Part shown: piece by piece, positions 8,793-16,412 of the stretch
Position numbering within the stretch: position 1 is the first letter of the stretch
How the letters are laid out: each line of letters opens with the position of its first letter
The notes under the pieces: model-generated
Database searches by the model: none
The model's input: the letters and a program-made list of their open reading frames with translations, nothing else
What the model was told of the DNA's origin: nothing
Program-made: the position numbers and the translations under genes
Assembly (NCBI RefSeq): GCF_000788395.1
Contig: NZ_CP009888.1
Coordinates: forward strand, 124,001 to 188,000
DNA: 64,000 nt
From: Pseudoalteromonas piratica
Lineage (GTDB): Bacteria > Pseudomonadota > Gammaproteobacteria > Enterobacterales > Alteromonadaceae
Reading direction: 5' to 3'

Positions 8793-9627
8793 AATACTGC
8801 TTCTTGGTGGTCCTAATAGTGGTAAGACACACTATGCAGGACAGCTCTTTGGGCGACTAAAACGAAGACCAGGTAAGTTAAAAATCAGGACTGGTGATGG
8901 TGCGTCAGTTAATTTGAGTGCTTTAGAAGATGTATTAACCCAGCTGGAAGACGGCAATTCAGCTGAACACACTCACGCCGACCAGTACTCTGAAATACTT
9001 TTCCCGTTAATTGATAGCAATCAGATATCAATTGATCTGTACTGGCCTGATTACGGAGGCGAGCAATTATATCAAGTTTTTAAGCAGCGAGAGATCTCAT
9101 CAGATTGGCGTAGAAGGTTACAAAGTACAGATGGGTGGTTAATATTCATTCGCCTTAGTGGAGAGAAAACATATCCTGATGCTTTGTCAAAGCTAACTTC
9201 TATACCAACGAATACACCAAATGAAACTTCAAGACCTGAAATTTGGGACGCTAACGTATATTGGATAGAACTTCTTCAGATGTTATGTCATGTAGCAGGC
9301 TTAAATCTGAGCTCTAAGGAAAATAAGCCTCCGTTAGCAATAGTGTTATCTTGTTTTGATGAAGTACTTGAAGAAGGCCAACTACCTTCAGAAGCCTTGA
9401 AAAGTAAATTACCGCTATTCTATTCTTTTATCCAAACAACTTGGCCGAACGAGATAACATCAATATGGGGGGTATCTTCTTTAGGTAAAACTCTTCAACC
9501 AAATAGCAATGATGATGACTTCATTGATGAGGGGCCTGAATATCAGGGCTGGGTGATTGCTCCAGAGCAAAGTAACAAGGACTCGGATTTAACAGCTCCA
9601 CTGTCTTGGATGCTAGACAATATATGA
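8779..9627 (+). CDS. Double-GTPase 1-like P-loop GTPase
   Basis: This 282-residue protein starts inside the end of the upstream GTPase gene (14-base overlap), with an SD-like AGGGGG before its ATG. Walker A is GGPNSGKT at residues 10-17. YWPDYGGEQLYQ near 95-106 provides the DxxG switch II motif. The position of NKxD seems to be taken by LSCFDE near 195, so base specificity may be relaxed. Sequence order and neighbours match the DO-GTPase1 family. Together with the upstream GTPase it probably forms the regulatory core of the conflict system. Its stop overlaps the next start (ATGA). Confidence 0.7.
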   Translation: MRNSEILLLGGPNSGKTHYAGQLFGRLKRRPGKLKIRTGDGASVNLSALEDVLTQLEDGNSAEHTHADQYSEILFPLIDSNQISIDLYWPDYGGEQLYQVFKQREISSDWRRRLQSTDGWLIFIRLSGEKTYPDALSKLTSIPTNTPNETSRPEIWDANVYWIELLQMLCHVAGLNLSSKENKPPLAIVLSCFDEVLEEGQLPSEALKSKLPLFYSFIQTTWPNEITSIWGVSSLGKTLQPNSNDDDFIDEGPEYQGWVIAPEQSNKDSDLTAPLSWMLDNI

Positions 9628-12053
9628 TAATGGAACCATTAAAGGCTATTTATGGCTGCAAAAATAATAGTCATGATTTGCTATTTTGGGAGGGAAACTC
9701 TCCTCTTCCGCCTGAATTACTTGGTTTGACTGACAAACCTGCGGGATACGTTACACCTAAAGAAAAATGGTGGCCAGCAATTAACTGTGGACCTGTTGGT
9801 AACTGGTGGGCATTATGGAGTATTGAGCCTGATTCGAACGCGCCGCGAAATGGTATGGTTAAAAGTACGGTTTTACTCTGGGAGCTGGATAAGATACCTC
9901 ACGTAAACTGCATAAAAAGATTTATTTATCAATTAGTTAACAATGCAAGTAGCAAACCACCTTACTCCAGTTTGTTGCAAAATGTCGCAAACAAACTGAT
10001 TTGTAGTGATAACATCCTAGCTATAGAAGCTGACGAGAGCTTCCCCTTATTAATCGCTCATCTATGGACGAACTTGTGGAGTGAAGCACGTAAAGAGTTT
10101 TCTGTTAGAAGCGCATTTACACCACCTCAAGCATTAGCAAATACTAAGTTGCCTAAACTTTACTGTGTTCCCGCATCAGTTTTGAATCAATGGTATCTGC
10201 CTAACGTATCCTTAATTAATAGTACAATGACCACTGAAAGCTCTCGGGCAACTAACTACCTGATTGATAGAGCTGAAAATGATCAATTACTTCATCAACT
10301 ACTGCTTGACTGTTCCAAGTTAACGGGTGATTTGAAAGTATTGAACATTTTAGGAAGAGCAGCTGATAACATAGAACAGTTTAGAGCAAAACCCACATTA
10401 ACTAATGCGATTGTGGCGCTTAGGGCTTTAATCACTTGCTTTCCTTCACCAAAAAATACTAAAGCTATAAAAAGCGAGCTTTTAAATACGATTAAAAAGC
10501 TAATGACTAGTAAAGACGGCGCTTCTGATATTTTGACTATGTCCAATTTATCAAGTGACGCGGTTCCAGAGGGTGCTATGCCGAAAGTGGAACTATCAAC
10601 TTGGATAGAGCACAACCTAACAACTCTTAGTAATGAAGAGCTATACAAGTATTTTGAAAGAGCGTTGCCGGATAAATCAATACCATGGTGGTCACAGTCT
10701 GTAGTCAATGGGATCTGCACTCTAGTTAATAAATCAGAAACTAGTATTCATGTGTTGTATTGGCTTTCTATAGCCCACTTTCAAAAAATTTTTTTACGGC
10801 TACCTTCTGTGCGACAAGATCTTCAGGAAATATTGTTTGAAAGTGCAAAAAAGAGTGAGCTAACGGAAGATAGTTTAATAGCGCTTGAGCAATTTTCTTT
10901 TTCTCAAGAATGGGCAAAGCTTCATGCCTGGGCTGTTTTCAATCTGTATGATGAAGAGCAAGTATACAAAAAACAACGAAACTCCATGCCCAATTGGACT
11001 GAAGGTGTACCATTCATAGTTCAAAATTTATCCCATAAACATGCAATTAACCTACTCAGAGATAATACTTTTTCTCCATTTATTGATTTGTTAGCTGAGC
11101 GATCCCTAAAGGAGCCTTCTCTTCTCAACTTCATTGATGTCGCAGAAGATAATGCGTTTCAACTGTGGCAAAAACAGTTAGACATAGGAGGAACTTTTTA
11201 TCCTCCAAATATAGAAAGAGAGGCTTTTCTAGCGAAACTCTGTGATTGTCTTAAAACTAATATTCTACCTAGAGCTTTTGAGCAGGTGTCTAAGAATATC
11301 TCGAAGTATCTATTATCAAGTGCAGATAGAAATAAAGTTTGGTCTCAACTCGACCCCTCAAAAAGTTCTATTCTAGCTAAAGATATGACTAAAGAAGTTA
11401 TAATTAATCCTCAGGCTTTACAACATTTAAGTGACGCAGAAACTTATTTTATCGATGAATTGAAGTCCCATATGACTGGCAAACATATCGAACCTGCTTT
11501 TATTTTGTCGTACTTATCACAATCGATTGCTCATCGAGAAGATGATGTCTTGAATTGGCTTAAAAAATCACACTCGAATGGCTTCCACTCTAATGCTCAT
11601 ATGCTTGGGAATTTAATATTAGAAAAACGTTGGAACAGAGTTGCCAATTGCTTATATCAAAGTAGTTATGGTTGGATGACAGAGACACCATACTTCAAGC
11701 CTGCAGTAGAAGCTTGTTCAGAACTATTGAATTCCAGTAATAAGTTTTGGTTTTCAATCAATGCAGGTACTTCACCACTACCTCACCAAAGTGAGATTAT
11801 AAAAAAGTTTTCGGAAATCAGTGCCAATCTCGCTTATGATAGGCTTGACTATATTTGGCTGAAGGCTGGCGGTAAACCAAGTCGATTGAAAAACTCTGGA
11901 ACAGAGTTAGATAAATGGTTCCATGCCGCATACGAGGCAGAAAAAGGAGCTTTAAACCGTGGTTTAATAGACCTGTTAGAAGTATTAATTGAAGAGTACC
12001 CCCATAATAATCAATTACGAGAGATTCATGGTATTGTTTCAAATAGATACTAA
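9624..12053 (+). CDS. GAP1-like GTPase-associated protein with C-terminal EAD1-like domain
   Basis: The start is set at 9624 because its ATG overlaps the upstream TGA (ATGA); the upstream TTG option at 9606 is less likely. The product is 809 residues. The N-terminal 120 residues (HDLLFWEGNSPLPPELLGL, then WWALWSIEPDSNAPRNGMV) resemble the GAP1 N-terminal domain found only next to these GTPases. The long middle is helical, like GAP1-M. Residues 736-809 carry WLKAGGKPS, KWFHAAYEAE, DLLEVL and EYPHNN, the same spacing of motifs as at the end of the nucleosidase effector. I infer a recruitment platform that binds the effector through this shared EAD1-like domain. No catalytic motif is visible. 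Confidence 0.65.
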   Translation: MIMEPLKAIYGCKNNSHDLLFWEGNSPLPPELLGLTDKPAGYVTPKEKWWPAINCGPVGNWWALWSIEPDSNAPRNGMVKSTVLLWELDKIPHVNCIKRFIYQLVNNASSKPPYSSLLQNVANKLICSDNILAIEADESFPLLIAHLWTNLWSEARKEFSVRSAFTPPQALANTKLPKLYCVPASVLNQWYLPNVSLINSTMTTESSRATNYLIDRAENDQLLHQLLLDCSKLTGDLKVLNILGRAADNIEQFRAKPTLTNAIVALRALITCFPSPKNTKAIKSELLNTIKKLMTSKDGASDILTMSNLSSDAVPEGAMPKVELSTWIEHNLTTLSNEELYKYFERALPDKSIPWWSQSVVNGICTLVNKSETSIHVLYWLSIAHFQKIFLRLPSVRQDLQEILFESAKKSELTEDSLIALEQFSFSQEWAKLHAWAVFNLYDEEQVYKKQRNSMPNWTEGVPFIVQNLSHKHAINLLRDNTFSPFIDLLAERSLKEPSLLNFIDVAEDNAFQLWQKQLDIGGTFYPPNIEREAFLAKLCDCLKTNILPRAFEQVSKNISKYLLSSADRNKVWSQLDPSKSSILAKDMTKEVIINPQALQHLSDAETYFIDELKSHMTGKHIEPAFILSYLSQSIAHREDDVLNWLKKSHSNGFHSNAHMLGNLILEKRWNRVANCLYQSSYGWMTETPYFKPAVEACSELLNSSNKFWFSINAGTSPLPHQSEIIKKFSEISANLAYDRLDYIWLKAGGKPSRLKNSGTELDKWFHAAYEAEKGALNRGLIDLLEVLIEEYPHNNQLREIHGIVSNRY

Positions 12054-12068
12054 TTAGGTAGTGAAAAA

Positions 12069-12500
12069 ATGTCAGCTAGAGAATACGGCACAGAGCAAGC
12101 AGAGCACTTTAAGAAAAAAGCAGATCACAATAAAAAAGAATCACTTTGGTGTTTTAGAATTATCATGTTTGGCACTCTATCCGCCCCTCTTTTAGTCGGC
12201 TTGGGAGAAGGAGTGTTTTACGCAAAAGTGTTACCATCAATCTTATCCGCTGTAGCTGCATTTTGCACTGCATGGTTACAGTTACGTAAACCTCAAGAGC
12301 TATGGTCAATTTATAGAAATGCACAGCGACAAATTGAAGTGCAGATTACTCACTTTGATTTCAATGTAGCTGAGTATGCAGGCTTAGATGAAGACAAAAA
12401 AAATGAGCAGCTAGCTTTAAATATTAGTGACTTGGTGCTAGAAACCAACAACCGATGGACAAAGCAAGTTCCTAATCCATCTAACTTGAAATTAGATTGA
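12069..12500 (+). CDS. SLATT/DUF4231-like two-TM membrane protein
   Basis: This 143-residue protein begins with a charged amphipathic stretch, then two hydrophobic segments near residues 29-48 (WCFRIIMFGTLSAPLLVGLG) and 55-74 (VLPSILSAVAAFCTAWLQL). A cytosolic tail follows with LWSIYRNAQRQIE and a final NNRW. Two TM helices followed by a W..YR..A motif and a helical tail is the SLATT/DUF4231 pattern. In predicted conflict systems these are thought to be pore-forming or membrane-disrupting effectors. It lies 15 bases after the GAP1-like gene and is the last member of the operon. It may be a second effector, or a membrane anchor that keeps the system off. Confidence 0.6.
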   Translation: MSAREYGTEQAEHFKKKADHNKKESLWCFRIIMFGTLSAPLLVGLGEGVFYAKVLPSILSAVAAFCTAWLQLRKPQELWSIYRNAQRQIEVQITHFDFNVAEYAGLDEDKKNEQLALNISDLVLETNNRWTKQVPNPSNLKLD

Positions 12501-12775
12501 ATACTGGGCATCGACTCCTAAAACTCCCATAAAGAAAGTTATTACATTGTCAATCACTGCATATGAGTTTTATTAGAGAAAGTCAAATTTTCTACTTTCC
12601 TTAATATAGATGAAGATCCTTCGTCTCGAGTAATAGCGTCAAAAGACTATATTTCAATGAGCGCTATTCGAACTCTAAATACCGTAAGATATTTCTCATG
12701 TAGTTTAAAATGAATGTGTAGACATGAATGTAAATTCTTTTGGCTATTACAGTTTTCAAATATCGTTCTTAAACG

Positions 12776-13441
12776 TTACTTGATTTCACTAATCCAAGGG
12801 TTATATGTACCTTGTAATCTATAGATAGCATAATTTCTCCAAAGCTCTTCACTATCAACTGGGTATTTAATATGCCATCGTAACATTAACTTTTCCATTC
12901 CCCTCAAAGGCAACCCATACTCTGAATTCATGTAAAGCATTGAGCGTGCTATCCGACCTTTAACAATATCTTGAGGCTCAACAAAAATTTTATCCTTACT
13001 TTCTCCATAGACTCTTTCAAAATCAGGGCAGCCTTTATCAAAATATCTGTTTTCAGACACCTCATCAGAAATTTCATTAAATGGATAATTACTTCGAGAG
13101 GAATTAACGCCACCATGAGTAGGCCACAGATTATGTAAGTCAGCTTCTGCACTTTTATACGAATCAACCTCACAAGAATCTCTGTTATCACAGTTATGAT
13201 AATCCGCAATCCAATCAGCTGAATACACGTGCTCTAGGGTCATCTTTTGTAATTTGCCTTTATGATTTACAAAATACCCTTTGTCGTTATATTGGATGGA
13301 GCAATATAACCCTTCACCACCATAAATATATAGTTTGTCCCAAAACCAATGCTCTCTTGCAGTATCGTAGTCGGGGATCACTTTTTGCTCAGCTATTGCG
13401 AACCATGCAACGAAATAAAATACCACAATGAGAAACTTCAT
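12776..13441 (-). CDS. Secreted endonuclease I (EndA)-family nuclease
   Basis: The 221-residue protein has a signal peptide in its first 18 residues, so it should be periplasmic or extracellular. The core is endonuclease I-like: LEHVYSADWIADYHNC provides the His of the beta-beta-alpha-metal site, and DLHNLWPTHGGVNSSRSNYP is the family hallmark with metal-binding Asn and His. Such enzymes cut DNA non-specifically and often contain disulphides, which suits the cysteines here. It faces the island operon and ends about 275 bases from it. The natural role is probably DNA scavenging or defence against incoming DNA. AAGGAT lies at SD distance before the ATG. Confidence 0.8.
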   Translation of the reverse strand: MKFLIVVFYFVAWFAIAEQKVIPDYDTAREHWFWDKLYIYGGEGLYCSIQYNDKGYFVNHKGKLQKMTLEHVYSADWIADYHNCDNRDSCEVDSYKSAEADLHNLWPTHGGVNSSRSNYPFNEISDEVSENRYFDKGCPDFERVYGESKDKIFVEPQDIVKGRIARSMLYMNSEYGLPLRGMEKLMLRWHIKYPVDSEELWRNYAIYRLQGTYNPWISEIK

Positions 13442-13592
13442 ATTTAAACAATCCTTGTTTTTATTTTGGTTACTTTGAGATCAACTAACTTTAACACGCT
13501 TAAGCATCGTTTGATTGAATCTTGTTACATCATTAATATTACAAATATTATGGCTCGTAAACTGGAAATTCATAAATTTAATAATTAAAAAA

Positions 13593-13707
13593 TCTGGAAA
13601 ACTACTTTCCAGAACTCGAATAAATATAAATTTTTTTTCTAATTTTCATTTTTTCTGGAAAAGCCTTCTATATTAGATGAAGTATAGGTTTCCAGAATAT
13701 TTCCAGA
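13593..13707. repeat. Cluster of five TCTGGAAA/TTTCCAGA motifs
   Basis: TCTGGAAA occurs at 13593 and 13654, and its reverse complement TTTCCAGA at 13606, 13689 and 13700. The first pair forms a hairpin with a 5-base loop. The last two copies are 11 bases apart, one helical turn. This could be a multi-copy protein-binding site upstream of the EndA-like gene. Confidence 0.5.
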
Positions 13708-13729
13708 CTTAAATGTACGGAGTAACAGT

Positions 13730-13886
13730 TGACAATGCGTTAAGAACTGAGTAAAAAGTCGTCCTGACGCGATATTCCGGCTTTTCATCCCTGAAAAGCG
13801 TTCGAGAGACTGCGAAACTTCGTTTCGTTCTCTCTCACCCAACTGGCTCAGCAGAATTTGTGACAATGCGTTAATTTGCTAACGCC
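13730..13886. repeat. Intergenic element with 14-bp direct repeats and internal hairpins
   Basis: TGACAATGCGTTAA is present at 13730-13743 and 13861-13874. Between them lie two stem-loops: an 8-bp stem with a 4-base loop at 13780-13799 (GCTTTTCA/TGAAAAGC), and a stem built from GAGAGA, CGAAAC, GTTTCG and CTCTCTC at 13804-13836. GCGTTA/TAACGC at 13868-13885 can form a third. It resembles a small non-autonomous palindromic element or extragenic repeat. Confidence 0.45.
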
Positions 13887-13897
13887 AATCAAAAAAG

Positions 13898-13925
13898 AAA
13901 AAGGGTATCACTTGATACCCTTTTT
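13898..13925 (-). terminator. Rho-independent terminator after the response regulator gene
   Basis: GGGTATCA at 13903-13910 pairs with TGATACCC at 13913-13920. A-runs and T-runs lie on both sides, so it could work in either direction. It lies 19 bases beyond the stop of the minus-strand regulator gene. Confidence 0.85.
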
Positions 13926-13943
13926 GCTTTTAATCTGATGAAA

Positions 13944-14630
13944 TTAACCAGTAAACAAATACCCTTTAGAGCGAACTGTTTTAATTAAGCTTGGCTGATT
14001 GGGGTCATTTTCTAACTTGCTGCGAATCGATGAAATATAAATATCTGCCTGACGATTTTGCCCATCATAATCCATTCCCCAAAGCGATTTAAAAATAAAG
14101 TCTCGACTAATCACTTCACCACGATGTTCAATAAGTAACAATAATAAATCATACTCAGGCGCTGCAAATTCTATTGCATGACCCGCTTTTTGTACTTCTC
14201 GCTTATGCTTGTTAATGGTGATATCACAAATAGAAAGGTTATGTTCCTTATTCACTTCACCTGCCGCCTCACGGCGTAATAATGCACGACACTTTGCCAA
14301 AAGAAGGCGTGGTTCAATGGGTTTAGAAATATAATCGTCTGCGCCAAATTCCAGACCAAGCACTTGATCTATGGTATCACCACGCGCAGTTAGCATGGCG
14401 ACTTTGCCGCTATAGCTCGGTTTGATTTGTTGGAAGACTTGCATGCCATCGATATCAGGCAACATGAGGTCTAGTAGTACTAAATCAGGTTGTTCAGCAA
14501 TAATTTGCTCAACTGCACGTTGGCCTTCACTAATTACTTTACAATTAAATTCAAACTGCTGAAAAAACGCCTGCGTTAAGCTAGCTAACTCGTGGTCATC
14601 TTCAACAATTATCAGATTATATTTTTCCAT
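13944..14630 (-). CDS. OmpR/PhoB-family response regulator
   Basis: This is a 228-residue DNA-binding response regulator. The receiver domain (1-120) shows acidic residues in IVEDDHEL, the phospho-acceptor Asp in LVLLDLMLPDIDG near residue 54, the switch Thr in MLTARG, and the Lys in YISKPIEP. A winged-helix domain with ISSIRSKLENDP and VRSKGYLF fills residues 130-228. It is the last gene of a minus-strand operon whose HK gene lies upstream, and it probably forms the cognate pair. The barrel protein and the small periplasmic protein sit between kinase and regulator, which is unusual and hints that they take part in sensing or are the regulated function. Confidence 0.92.
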   Translation of the reverse strand: MEKYNLIIVEDDHELASLTQAFFQQFEFNCKVISEGQRAVEQIIAEQPDLVLLDLMLPDIDGMQVFQQIKPSYSGKVAMLTARGDTIDQVLGLEFGADDYISKPIEPRLLLAKCRALLRREAAGEVNKEHNLSICDITINKHKREVQKAGHAIEFAAPEYDLLLLLIEHRGEVISRDFIFKSLWGMDYDGQNRQADIYISSIRSKLENDPNQPSLIKTVRSKGYLFTG

Positions 14631-14641
14631 TTACCGCCACT

Positions 14642-16039
14642 TTAGAATTCATAATTAAAACCAAGCTTAATGCGAACTGTATTGCTATGAACTCCCCAAT
14701 AAATATCTGACGAGCGCTCTCCCCAATCAGTAGAAAGAAATGTCGATAAGTGTTCATTCATCTGATATTCGATTTTTGCGCCGATACGTAAGCTTTTATC
14801 AATCGAGGCTATATCACTACCAGCTTCTAAACCATATACATTCTCTAAGTCACTTTGTTTATAGTCTTGCTGAAAGAAGTGCGCATAGCCAACCGCACTC
14901 CACTCATCGGTTATTTGATAGACTAATGCCGTTTTTAAAATACCACCTTGGTAGTTTAGTCCATCGCTAGCATCATTATTCTTTAACTCGAATTGTACCT
15001 TGGCTAATAAACGATTGTTGTAAAAAAGTTTATTCCACTCAACGCCAAGCGCCCATGATGTATTATCAAAACCATAATTGGTATACGAAAAATCTCCAAA
15101 TTTCACTTCTATGGTTTCAAAAGTACGATCCATATATTGACCATAAACATGCCATTCACTTGTATCAAAAAAGAATCGGTACCCAAGTTTGATTGCACTC
15201 GATTTTATTTGCGGTTGTCCACCTCTAAACTGGTTGCGCTGTTCAAGCTGCACCCCAATTTCTTTATCACTGGATATTGGCCAAACAAGCTCTGAGTCTA
15301 ATTTATAGAGTAGTTTGTCATAATCACTAAAATCATAATTATCAATATTGCGAATTAATAAATTGTTTTTCCAGGTAACACGATCACCAATGTAGTTGTA
15401 TTTAACCAGTGCGGTCGATTCAATAAAAGTTGTGTTTGGCTTTTCAATGAAAGGGGCTATATCAATACCTAATTCATCAGGCATTACAATCTCGCCATCG
15501 AGACTATAGAGATAGCCTTTTTCTGAAATAAAGTACTCTTTACCATCTGGCAATACAAAATAAAAACTATCTAGATACGGATCATCATCTAAAAAGTAAT
15601 CACCAAAACTAAACCTAACATTATCGTCATAACCTGTTGCCAATGAACCAACAAGCCCCCATTGATGGGCTGATGTTGGCGCAACTTGTTGCTGTTTTTC
15701 ATTGATTTCATTAAGCAGTAATTCAATATTAAAACGGACATTATCGGGTAATTCAGACACCTTTCTTAAGGCTAACAGGTGTGATTTAGCCTCTGAGTAT
15801 TTCGTTAATTGCATCTGCGTTAATGCTAACTCTAAACGCACACGATGTTGTTCTGGTGATTGTGATAATTGGTAATTTAGTAAAGCCTCTGCGGCTACCC
15901 ATTCTCCTCGTTCGACATGTTGCATTGCTTGATCAAATGCATTGATGTTGTCATTTTTATTATTAGCAAAACAAGGTAATAACAACTGTGATGTTACTAA
16001 AAGGCCTAAAATTAATGGAGTTTTCTTAATAGTCTTCAT
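14642..16039 (-). CDS. Slam-like (DUF560) TPR plus outer-membrane beta-barrel protein
   Basis: The ATG at 16039 is preferred over an upstream in-frame TTG because a normal signal peptide follows directly (MKTIKKTPLILGLLVTS). Residues 30-130 form TPR-like helices, with EWVAAEALLNYQLSQSP and SEAKSHLLALRK. The rest alternates aromatic and polar residues and ends in LGFNYEF, typical of an outer-membrane barrel. TPR plus a 14-strand-type barrel is the architecture of Slam proteins, which help move lipoproteins to the cell surface. The operon encodes a lipoprotein upstream that might be its client. The start overlaps the previous gene by 14 bases, indicating coupling. The function is inferred from architecture. 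Confidence 0.65.
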   Translation of the reverse strand: MKTIKKTPLILGLLVTSQLLLPCFANNKNDNINAFDQAMQHVERGEWVAAEALLNYQLSQSPEQHRVRLELALTQMQLTKYSEAKSHLLALRKVSELPDNVRFNIELLLNEINEKQQQVAPTSAHQWGLVGSLATGYDDNVRFSFGDYFLDDDPYLDSFYFVLPDGKEYFISEKGYLYSLDGEIVMPDELGIDIAPFIEKPNTTFIESTALVKYNYIGDRVTWKNNLLIRNIDNYDFSDYDKLLYKLDSELVWPISSDKEIGVQLEQRNQFRGGQPQIKSSAIKLGYRFFFDTSEWHVYGQYMDRTFETIEVKFGDFSYTNYGFDNTSWALGVEWNKLFYNNRLLAKVQFELKNNDASDGLNYQGGILKTALVYQITDEWSAVGYAHFFQQDYKQSDLENVYGLEAGSDIASIDKSLRIGAKIEYQMNEHLSTFLSTDWGERSSDIYWGVHSNTVRIKLGFNYEF

Positions 16040-16412
16040 TATGTTCAATCTCTTGTTTTACTTTTTCTTCAAGTGCTCTCAATTCCTGCTTCATTTTTTT
16101 TATATCTTTTCTTTTGGCATTTTTATTTTGAGCAGATTGAGACGTATTTGATACACCACTGCTATCGTTTAATAGATTACTCTTATCAAGCTCGCTGATA
16201 GCATTTTGTAATTGTCCTTTAATACCTACACCATAACGTTGCTGGGGTTTAAATTTTTTATCCCAATCGCCCCAGTCAATGTTACTTTTATTAGTTTTTT
16301 GATCTTTGAGCGCTTTATTTATTGGTGCTGACTTTGTTGTATTAGCATCGCTAGATTGCGCTACAGCATCGGTTAGACAAAACAAACAAACAATGCAAAA
16401 GAGTAATCTCAT
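16026..16412 (-). CDS. Small Lys-rich periplasmic protein of unknown function
   Basis: A signal peptide covers the first 18 residues (cleavage likely after TDAVAQ). The mature part is low-complexity, rich in Lys, Asn, Ser and Gln. It contains WGDWDKKFKPQQRYG and a C-terminal charged coiled coil (KMKQELRALEEKVKQEIE). I recognise no family. The gene overlaps the kinase gene by four bases (ATGA) and the barrel gene by 14 bases, so it belongs to this operon and is likely coupled. It could be a linker or chaperone between the sensor and the outer-membrane protein. Confidence 0.6.
   Translation of the reverse strand: MRLLFCIVCLFCLTDAVAQSSDANTTKSAPINKALKDQKTNKSNIDWGDWDKKFKPQQRYGVGIKGQLQNAISELDKSNLLNDSSGVSNTSQSAQNKNAKRKDIKKMKQELRALEEKVKQEIEHNEDY

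Larger units (their letters stand above)
13442..13943. other. Repeat- and hairpin-rich intergenic region
   Basis: No gene is supported in these 500 bases; a 75-codon frame inside it is only a by-product of the repeats. The left part is very AT-rich and holds five TCTGGAAA/TTTCCAGA motifs. The right part has a pair of direct repeats around two hairpins, followed by a terminator. These are listed separately. Confidence 0.6.

Noticed and set aside
13639..13866. A 75-codon minus-strand frame in the repeat region
   Set aside because: It is made of hairpins and direct repeats, has no ribosome site and matches no family.
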